Source of the DNA: Gammaproteobacteria bacterium
GTDB taxonomy: Bacteria > Pseudomonadota > Gammaproteobacteria > Pseudomonadales > Azotimanducaceae
DNA length: 11,587 nt
Reading direction: 5' to 3'
Assembly: GCA_002690405.1 (NCBI GenBank)
Contig: NZEI01000069.1
Span: forward strand, 24,036 to 35,622
In this document: positions 6,620 through 11,587 of the stretch, one piece after another
Layout: the number at the start of each line of letters is the position of its first letter
Numbering within the stretch: position 1 is the stretch's first letter
The notes under the pieces: model-generated
What the model was told of the DNA's origin: nothing
Database searches by the model: none
Seen by the model: only the letters and a program-made list of their open reading frames with translations
Position numbers and translations under genes: made by a program

Positions 6620-7038
6620 GAAAGTTCAAATAGTCGGTCGCCTGTGCTTATCGGCTCCCCATCAGCGACAAGAATGGCAACAATCACCCCCTCTACCGGG
6701 GCCTTGATCTCATGCATCATCTTCATGCTTTCAATAATGCACAACACTTCGCCAGCCTGAACGGTATCGCCGACTTGCACGAAAGGCTCGGCATCAGGAT
6801 TAGGTGCTCGGTAAAAAGTCCCGGCCATGGGTGCGGGAATCCATGTTGCCTTAGCGCTCGGTCGCGGTGCACTAGCTGCCGGCGCTGGTGTCTGAGGAAT
6901 TGGTGCGGCACCACTTAGCACAGCACTAGGACGAGCCAAGGCGATGCGTACGGATTCGTCGCCACTGGTCACTTCCAACTCAGCCAACCCTGCCTCTTCT
7001 GCAAGCTCGATGAGCTTTTTTACTTTGCGTAAGTCCAT
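6616..7038 (-). CDS. accB: Biotin carboxyl carrier protein of acetyl-CoA carboxylase
   Basis: It carries the biotin that shuttles CO2 from biotin carboxylase (AccC) to the carboxyltransferase (AccAD) in the first step of fatty-acid synthesis. At 140 residues it is somewhat short (E. coli has 156). The N-terminal MDLRKVKKLIELAEE helix is typical of AccB, followed by a Pro/Ala-rich linker (about 39-66) and the biotinyl domain starting WIPAPMAGTFYRAPNPDAEPF (66-86). The biotin site is ESMKMM (103-108) with modifiable Lys106; most AccB proteins have EAMKMM, so Ser for Ala is mildly unusual, as is the HEIKAPVEG that follows. GGGAGG about 5 bases upstream of ATG supports the start, which directly abuts the aroQ stop. 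Its usual partner gene accC is not downstream. Confidence 0.96.
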   Translation of the reverse strand: MDLRKVKKLIELAEEAGLAELEVTSGDESVRIALARPSAVLSGAAPIPQTPAPAASAPRPSAKATWIPAPMAGTFYRAPNPDAEPFVQVGDTVQAGEVLCIIESMKMMHEIKAPVEGVIVAILVADGEPISTGDRLFELS

Positions 7039-7500
7039 CTAACCCTCCCGATTCTGCAAGATCGATAATGCTGCACTGAGGGCGAGTTGGTAGCCTTGGG
7101 CGCCCAAGCCAACAATCACCCCTTCCGCAATATCGCTGAAATACGATCTGTGTCGAAATTCCTCACGCTGATGGATATTCGACAAATGCACCTCAATTAA
7201 TGGCACCCCAACACCGAGAAAGGCATCGCGTAACGCAATACTGGTGTGGGTAAATGCACCTGGATTGATCAAAATAAAATCTACCCCGCTGCCGGCAGCT
7301 GCCTGCACGGCGTCAACCAATTCATGCTCAGCATTACTCTGCAGGGTGGACAGCTCAGCGCCCGCCGCTCGTGCCTGCTCAGTCAACGCCTGTTCAATCT
7401 GCGCGAGTGTTTGCTGCCCATATACAGTGGGCTCCCGTGTCCCTAGCAAATTCAGATTGGGTCCGTTGAGCAATAATAATCGATAGGGTTGTTCTGCCAT
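7039..7500 (-). CDS. aroQ: Type II 3-dehydroquinate dehydratase
   Basis: It converts 3-dehydroquinate to 3-dehydroshikimate in the shikimate pathway, as a dodecameric cytoplasmic enzyme. The 153 residues fit the family. Visible motifs are LNGPNLNLLGTREPTVYG (11-28) with catalytic Tyr27, QSNAEHELVD (54-63), INPGAFTHTS (78-87), and EVHLSNIHQREEFRHRS (103-119), which contains the catalytic His105 and substrate-binding Arg residues. GAGG about 8 bases upstream supports the ATG start. The stop TAG is immediately followed by the accB ATG, giving TAGATG, so the two are almost surely co-translated. The aroQ-accB pairing is standard in gammaproteobacteria. Confidence 0.98.
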   Translation of the reverse strand: MAEQPYRLLLLNGPNLNLLGTREPTVYGQQTLAQIEQALTEQARAAGAELSTLQSNAEHELVDAVQAAAGSGVDFILINPGAFTHTSIALRDAFLGVGVPLIEVHLSNIHQREEFRHRSYFSDIAEGVIVGLGAQGYQLALSAALSILQNREG

Positions 7501-7584
7501 AAGAAACCTCAGACGAAATTTTAGGTTTAACCGAAATTATCCCATATAAGCTACTTTTAGCCGCATTTTAGCCGATTTTACACT
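7501..7584 (-). promoter_or_regulatory. Possible aroQ-accB-prmA promoter region
   Basis: This 84-base AT-rich gap between dsbD and aroQ is the longest non-coding stretch inside the dsbD-to-VOC run and the likeliest site for a promoter. GATAAT at 7536-7541 (minus) is the best -10 candidate; 17 bases upstream only GCGGCT is found, a poor -35. No intrinsic terminator for dsbD is visible, so readthrough from dsbD is also possible. Confidence 0.3.
7550..7580 (-). repeat. Three helically phased TAAAA(T/G)..GC units upstream of aroQ
   Basis: On the minus strand three consecutive units read TAAAATCGGC, TAAAATGCGGC and TAAAAGTAGC, with 10 to 11-base periodicity. They lie directly upstream of a GATAAT hexamer (7536-7541) that could be a -10 element for aroQ. 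A-tracts repeated with the helical turn favour bending and resemble UP-element-like upstream sequences. No good -35 is present, so promoter function is inferred and unproven. Confidence 0.4.
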
Positions 7585-9507
7585 TTATTTTTCGATATTT
7601 CGTGCCAAAACTGCTTGTAGATGCGGCACAAGTTGCTGTTCCGACACCTCCCCCTGAAGCCTAAGTTCTTCGATCTCGCTAGCATCTTGCCGAAAAAACA
7701 CCAGACTGGGTGGCCCAAACAGGCCATAGTGACTGAGAAGCTCTCTGTCTAACCCATCATTGCGTGTGACATCTGCTCGCAATAACTGGAAGCGCCCAAG
7801 CAGCGGCGCCACCGTGGCAGTGGGAAAAACCTGCTCCTCCATCACTTTGCACGAGATGCACCAATCCGCATAGACATCTAGTAGTACCGGCTTCTGACTG
7901 TCGCGCACAGCCTGCTGCACGTCCGCAAGACTTTTAACGCCCCGCCACTCCAAATCCTGCGCACTTTTGCCATCCCGAGACGTATCAAAACCAAGACTGC
8001 CAAGCGGCTTCAATGGGTCGGTGCCGCCTAAACCCGCACCGACAACACACAACACACCCCATAGAAGAGCAAGGATCCCCACCACCTGCAGCCCTCTCTG
8101 ACCCGGTTGCCGCTCTGAGAAAACCAATGCCCCAAGAAATACCCCGCAACCAATAAGCAATGCACCCCATAACAGCAGCACCAAGGGTGCAGGCAGCAAG
8201 CGCGCCAACAACCAAATGGCTACTGCCAGCAAGCCAACCCCAAAAGCAGCTTTCACCAAATCCATCCAACCACCAGCACGTGGTAGCCAATGCCCTCCGG
8301 TACCACCGACAATCATTAATGGCACTCCCATACCGAGCGCTAGGACAAATAACGCGCTGCCGCCTAACACCACATCGCCGGTATTCGACAAATAAATCAG
8401 GGCGCCAGCCAACGGCGGCGTAATGCACGGCGAGACCACGAGACTGGACAGAGCGCCCATAACAAAGACCGAGCGGTGGCTGCTGCCAGAAGCCACCTGA
8501 GTTTGTTGCGCCCGAGCGCGATCATCCAGCCACTGTTGCAGGGCCTGGGGCAGCGTGAGTTCATAGAATCCGAACATTGCGCCAGCGAGCGCGGTGAATA
8601 TCAGTGCTGACAGGATTAGCACCGCCGGCGACTGAAGCTTGGCCTGCAGATTAAGCTCAGCACCAAACAAGCCTACCAACAACCCGACAGCGGCAAATGT
8701 CACAGCCATACCCAGGACATAGGCTGCTGATAGCGATAGCGCGCGCGGTTTCGCCAGATCCTTCCCCTGGCCGACAATAATGCTTGAAAGAATTGGCAGC
8801 ATAGGAAACACACAGGGCGTAAAGGTCAGCCCGACACCCGCAACAAAGAATACCGCCAAGACTGTAATTAGACTCGCATTGGCGAGGACGTCTGCTAGCG
8901 CTCGATCTTCGCCGATGGCCTGGGGCATAGTCGCCGATGCTGGGACCTCGGTAACCGCCGAGCTAGCCAGTAGACGCCCGCCGGTATAGATAAATTGCCT
9001 TTGCTCGGGTGGATAGCAAAGCCCGAGCTCCGCGCAACCCTGATACATAACCACCAGCTGCGCGCCTTCGTCGAGGCGGGTCCCGGATAACGTTAGCTCG
9101 GCAAATTGATAGTAGACCTCAACGTCACCAAAAAATTCGTCGAACTTTTCTTGGCCAGCTGGAATTTGCAGTTGGTCTACCTTTACACCATCAACGCGCA
9201 CCGAAAATTGATGGCGGTAAAGGTAATAATCAGGAGCGATATCCCAAGTGATTCGCGCTGCTCCCGAATCTGCGAGTTCTGCGCGGATTGCGAAGGCTTC
9301 GTCAACAGGCAAGAACGCTGGTTCTTGAAACGGCTGGGTGGGTGATCGCGCAAAGTCTTCAGCGGCGACAACGAGGTTAGTGAGAAAAGACGCCACGAGA
9401 ACTAGCACCAACGAGACAAAACGTCGCCCCTCAACGGCGCTGCAACGTGCGCTGTTGCGCGCATTCATACTCAGTAGCCCACTAACCCGCTCGCGAAAAA
9501 AAACCAT
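7585..9507 (-). CDS. dsbD: Thiol:disulfide interchange protein DsbD
   Basis: An inner-membrane protein that passes electrons from cytoplasmic thioredoxin to periplasmic partners such as DsbC and cytochrome c maturation factors. All three redox modules are visible in 640 residues. The periplasmic alpha domain has YQGCAELGLCYPPE with Cys158 and Cys164. The membrane beta domain has TFTPCVFPMLP (Cys232) and SPCITPPLAG (Cys361) among about eight hydrophobic segments from 210 to 490. The C-terminal thioredoxin-like gamma domain has DWCISCK with Cys550 and Cys553. A signal peptide is present, with its hydrophobic core at about 30-48 and a VAA-type cleavage region. Met14 (ATG 9466-9468) gives a more normal-length basic n-region than Met1, and neither start has a strong ribosome-binding site, so the true protein may be 627 residues. 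It is divergent from the copper-chaperone operon and probably leads the aroQ unit. Confidence 0.97.
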   Translation of the reverse strand: MVFFRERVSGLLSMNARNSARCSAVEGRRFVSLVLVLVASFLTNLVVAAEDFARSPTQPFQEPAFLPVDEAFAIRAELADSGAARITWDIAPDYYLYRHQFSVRVDGVKVDQLQIPAGQEKFDEFFGDVEVYYQFAELTLSGTRLDEGAQLVVMYQGCAELGLCYPPEQRQFIYTGGRLLASSAVTEVPASATMPQAIGEDRALADVLANASLITVLAVFFVAGVGLTFTPCVFPMLPILSSIIVGQGKDLAKPRALSLSAAYVLGMAVTFAAVGLLVGLFGAELNLQAKLQSPAVLILSALIFTALAGAMFGFYELTLPQALQQWLDDRARAQQTQVASGSSHRSVFVMGALSSLVVSPCITPPLAGALIYLSNTGDVVLGGSALFVLALGMGVPLMIVGGTGGHWLPRAGGWMDLVKAAFGVGLLAVAIWLLARLLPAPLVLLLWGALLIGCGVFLGALVFSERQPGQRGLQVVGILALLWGVLCVVGAGLGGTDPLKPLGSLGFDTSRDGKSAQDLEWRGVKSLADVQQAVRDSQKPVLLDVYADWCISCKVMEEQVFPTATVAPLLGRFQLLRADVTRNDGLDRELLSHYGLFGPPSLVFFRQDASEIEELRLQGEVSEQQLVPHLQAVLARNIEK

Positions 9508-9577
9508 ATGAATTACATTCCCGATTTAACCGAGCGCTGCAACAGCCGCTTGCTGAACCATTCGCTCTCAATGCGCC
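9508..9577. promoter_or_regulatory. Divergent intergenic region between dsbD and the lipoprotein operon
   Basis: These 70 bases must hold at least the start signals for both directions. On the minus strand TGTAAT (9512-9517) is the best -10-like hexamer, with a weak TTGCAG 19 bases upstream. If used, transcription would begin at about the Met1 codon of dsbD and favour Met14 as the start. I see no convincing plus-strand promoter or ribosome-binding site. Confidence 0.3.
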
Positions 9578-10276
9578 ATGATAAAAGTACCAAGGATTCT
9601 AAACCACGAGGGAAAAACGCCGTTAGTTACAATTGCGTTTACTACTCTCTTTTGTTTAACGCTGATGAGTTGCACAACAGCACCTGAAGCACCACTCAAA
9701 AAGGTGCTGACTGAAGAGCAACAAAGTCGTCTGCTGAACCTCGAGTACGCCGCTTTGGACGCGCTGGAACGCATGCACTTCAGCAAGCCTTATGCCGACA
9801 GTGCGGAACAAATATTTAACCAAATGCTGACGCTCGACCCGAACAATGAAGCGGCGCAACGCGGCATCGAACAAATTGTTGAACATCATATCGACGTCGC
9901 CTTGAAGGCGTTAGCAGGTCGCCAACAGGCATCCGCTGAGCGCGCATTGGCTCATGCACGCCGCCTTGATCCCCAACATCCTTCTATCGCACCAACAGAA
10001 AATCAGCTGAACTTACTTGCAAATTCGAAATTCGTCCGCATTGAACTCCCCAGAGGCGATCTGCGGAAAGCGATACAGCCTACGAGATCGCAGCTGCGGC
10101 AGTTGCAGGCCCAGCTCGATGAAAAATTGAAGTGTCGCTTTACCATAGCGGTCAGCAGCGACGATCAAGGAAGGCTTGTCTACCAGCTGCTTAAAGAACG
10201 GCTCCAACAGACAGTAACGATGAGCGCAGCAATCATAATTTCAAGTCCCAATCGGGTGGAGGGCACATGTTTCTGA
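9578..10276 (+). CDS. Putative TPR-like lipoprotein of unknown function
   Basis: A 232-residue protein that I cannot assign to a named family. A lipoprotein signal is suggested by a basic N-terminal stretch, a hydrophobic segment (15-30) and the lipobox-like LMSC with Cys32; Thr at +2 would favour outer-membrane sorting. Residues about 55-150 form alternating helices with two TPR-like repeats, each ending in LDP: AEQIFNQMLTLDPNN (76-90) and AERALAHARRLDPQHPS (120-136). A separate C-terminal part (about 185-232) is mixed beta/alpha, with CRFTIAVSSDDQGRLVYQLL starting at Cys186, and ends EGTCF with Cys231; the two cysteines could form a disulfide. No clear Shine-Dalgarno precedes the ATG. The stop overlaps the next gene start by ten bases, so the gene is co-translated with the PCu(A)C chaperone. 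An accessory role in envelope copper or redox handling is only inferred from context. Confidence 0.8.
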   Translation: MIKVPRILNHEGKTPLVTIAFTTLFCLTLMSCTTAPEAPLKKVLTEEQQSRLLNLEYAALDALERMHFSKPYADSAEQIFNQMLTLDPNNEAAQRGIEQIVEHHIDVALKALAGRQQASAERALAHARRLDPQHPSIAPTENQLNLLANSKFVRIELPRGDLRKAIQPTRSQLRQLQAQLDEKLKCRFTIAVSSDDQGRLVYQLLKERLQQTVTMSAAIIISSPNRVEGTCF

Positions 10277-10731
10277 CACGATTTCGGCAATTATTTACCA
10301 GCGGCGTATTCGTCTGTCTCATATTACTTGGCGTTATCGGCTGCGCACCGGCCAAACAAAACTCGGCAACCTACGACGTCAGCAATGCCAGCATTCGTAC
10401 GCCAATGGCTGGGCGCACAGTTACTGCGGGCTATTTCGATTTTAAGAACAACAGCGCCGCAACCGTTACCATCGTTGGCGTAAGTGGCGATGTCGCCGCA
10501 AGTATAGAAATGCACACCATCAAAAAAATTGACGATCAGATGCGTATGCGGCCACTGCCCGAGGTTAGTGTTGCTCCCGGCGCGGAGGTGAATTTCGTCA
10601 GTGGTGGCAATCATTTGATGTTATTCGATGTCCAACTGGGCGATAGCCCCAGTATTCTGAAAATCGAGCTTGCCAACGGGGTTATTGTCGAAGCGCCGTT
10701 CCAACACACTCAACTGATCGACTCGGATTAA
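10267..10731 (+). CDS. Lipid-anchored PCu(A)C-family copper chaperone
   Basis: A 154-residue periplasmic copper(I) carrier; family members deliver copper to the CuA or CuB centres of cytochrome oxidases, often with Sco. The metal motif H-X10-M-X21-H-X-M is complete and exactly spaced: His83, Met94, His116, Met118. The fold markers VSNASIRTPMAGRTVTAGYF (38-57) and NHLMLFDV (115-122) are characteristic. A hydrophobic N terminus ends in GVIGC with Cys26, so the protein is probably a lipoprotein rather than freely soluble; Ala at +2 suggests outer-membrane placement. GGAG about 7 bases upstream supports the ATG, which lies inside the end of the preceding lipoprotein gene. No Sco or cytochrome oxidase gene is in the window. 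Confidence 0.95.
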   Translation: MFLTRFRQLFTSGVFVCLILLGVIGCAPAKQNSATYDVSNASIRTPMAGRTVTAGYFDFKNNSAATVTIVGVSGDVAASIEMHTIKKIDDQMRMRPLPEVSVAPGAEVNFVSGGNHLMLFDVQLGDSPSILKIELANGVIVEAPFQHTQLIDSD

Positions 10732-10742
10732 CGAATAACGCT

Positions 10743-11587
10743 ATGCAATGGAAATTTTGGCAACGCGGCGCGACCACTACCGATGAGATTGTGGACAAGC
10801 CTATTAAGCCATCCGCTACCGGGACACTGCTGCGCACAGCCGGTGGGGTGGTAACCGGATTAATCTTTCTCACCGGCGCGATCGGCTGGTGGTGGGATAA
10901 TGAACCAAGCCATTTTGACGTCCGCGCCAAGGCTCTCGAGCATGCTGCCAGTGCTAATCAGCAAGTAGTCACAGGCTACATCACCACCACCGCGGTTATC
11001 GAGCTGGCCGACACGCTGCTGAGCAAGCGCGGCGGCTATTTGTCTAATGACCTGCTACCGCCAGGTGTATGGATGGACAATATTCCAGAGTGGGAGTTCG
11101 GCACCCTGACCTTACTGCGCGACACCGCCCGGGTTTACCGTAATGACTTCTCGCGCTCCCAGAGTCAATCAACAGAGGATCCGGATCTGGCAGAGGCAGA
11201 AGCTAAGTTCTTTTTTGACAACAACTCGTGGCTGCTGCCACAAACCGAGGATCAATACCGCGAAGGCATTGAATATTTTCAGGCATACCGAAATCGCTTG
11301 GCAAACCCACTTGAGGCGAACGCACAGTTCTATGCCCGAGCCGACAATCTGCAACAATGGCTTGCAGCGGTGGAAACACGTTTGGGCAGCCTGTCGCAAA
11401 GACTTTCTGCCAGCGTCGGCAAACGCCAGCTGAACACCGATCTCGCCGGCGATAGCGCCGCCAGCCAAGCGACTCAGAGTCCCCAAGAGCAGGTGGTAAA
11501 AACACCATGGCTGCAGATCGATAATGTCTTTTATGAGGCACGCGGCTTTACCTACGGCCTTATCCATATGTTGCACGCGGTCGACCA
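10743..11587 (+). CDS. DUF2333 family membrane protein, partial
   Basis: The frame opens at ATG 10743-10745 and is still open at the right edge after 281 codons, so the C terminus is missing. It begins with a short cytoplasmic segment, then one hydrophobic stretch (about 35-51, ending GWWWD), then a long soluble helical portion. The match to the DUF2333 family (uncharacterised proteins of gammaproteobacteria) rests on the WWWDNEPSHFDV start (49-60), GYLSNDLLPPGVWMDN, WEFGTLTLLRDTARVYRNDFSRSQSQS and the late GLIHMLHAVD region. No function is established for the family. It follows the copper chaperone after 11 bases without a terminator, so it is likely in the same operon. There is no obvious Shine-Dalgarno sequence before the start. 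Confidence 0.85.
   Translation, partial: MQWKFWQRGATTTDEIVDKPIKPSATGTLLRTAGGVVTGLIFLTGAIGWWWDNEPSHFDVRAKALEHAASANQQVVTGYITTTAVIELADTLLSKRGGYLSNDLLPPGVWMDNIPEWEFGTLTLLRDTARVYRNDFSRSQSQSTEDPDLAEAEAKFFFDNNSWLLPQTEDQYREGIEYFQAYRNRLANPLEANAQFYARADNLQQWLAAVETRLGSLSQRLSASVGKRQLNTDLAGDSAASQATQSPQEQVVKTPWLQIDNVFYEARGFTYGLIHMLHAVD

Noticed and set aside
7985..8428. Second minus-strand open frame of 147 codons inside dsbD
   Set aside because: It is out of frame with the dsbD membrane domain and rich in Trp, Cys and Arg, as expected from a frame-shifted reading.
11169..11576. Minus-strand open frame opposite the DUF2333 gene
   Set aside because: The plus-strand frame matches DUF2333 along its length; the antisense one has no supporting feature.

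Overview
The window reads as a chromosomal segment of an aerobic gammaproteobacterium, probably a marine member of the Pseudomonadales/Cellvibrionales group. It has a complete purine end-pathway pair, the Coq7-type ubiquinone hydroxylase, a Vfr/Crp-like regulator, and the gene run dsbD-aroQ-accB-prmA-dusB-purH-purD. That run closely follows the order I know from Pseudomonas. Gene density is high, no stretch over 300 bases lacks a gene, and I see no tRNA, rRNA, CRISPR array, insertion sequence or prophage gene.

Left block, minus strand (read right to left from 9507 to 1): dsbD (cytoplasm-to-periplasm electron transfer), aroQ (shikimate pathway), accB (biotin carrier of acetyl-CoA carboxylase), prmA (methylation of ribosomal protein L11), a small VOC-fold protein, then a strong rho-independent terminator at 5263-5290. 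After it come dusB (tRNA dihydrouridine synthase), purH and purD (last steps of IMP synthesis plus GAR synthetase), coq7 (ubiquinone synthesis) and a truncated Vfr/Crp-family regulator that runs off the left edge. Junctions are very tight: aroQ stop and accB start abut, accB and prmA overlap by four bases, and the purH ribosome-binding site overlaps the dusB stop codon.

Right block, plus strand (9578 to the right edge), divergent from dsbD: a TPR-like lipoprotein of unknown function, a lipidated PCu(A)C copper chaperone with the full metal-binding motif, and a DUF2333 membrane protein cut by the right edge. The first two overlap by ten bases and the third follows after eleven, so they look like one operon. 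Together with dsbD they suggest a local theme of envelope copper and thiol handling, which is inference.

The most notable points are absences. accC, which normally sits between accB and prmA, is missing with a clean four-base overlap left behind. fis, which normally sits between dusB and purH, is also missing, with only nine bases between the two genes. The Vfr/Crp-like protein has an unusual N-terminal extension of about 90 residues. I do not see a convincing wholly new biological system here; this is mostly a conserved housekeeping region with local rearrangements worth checking.
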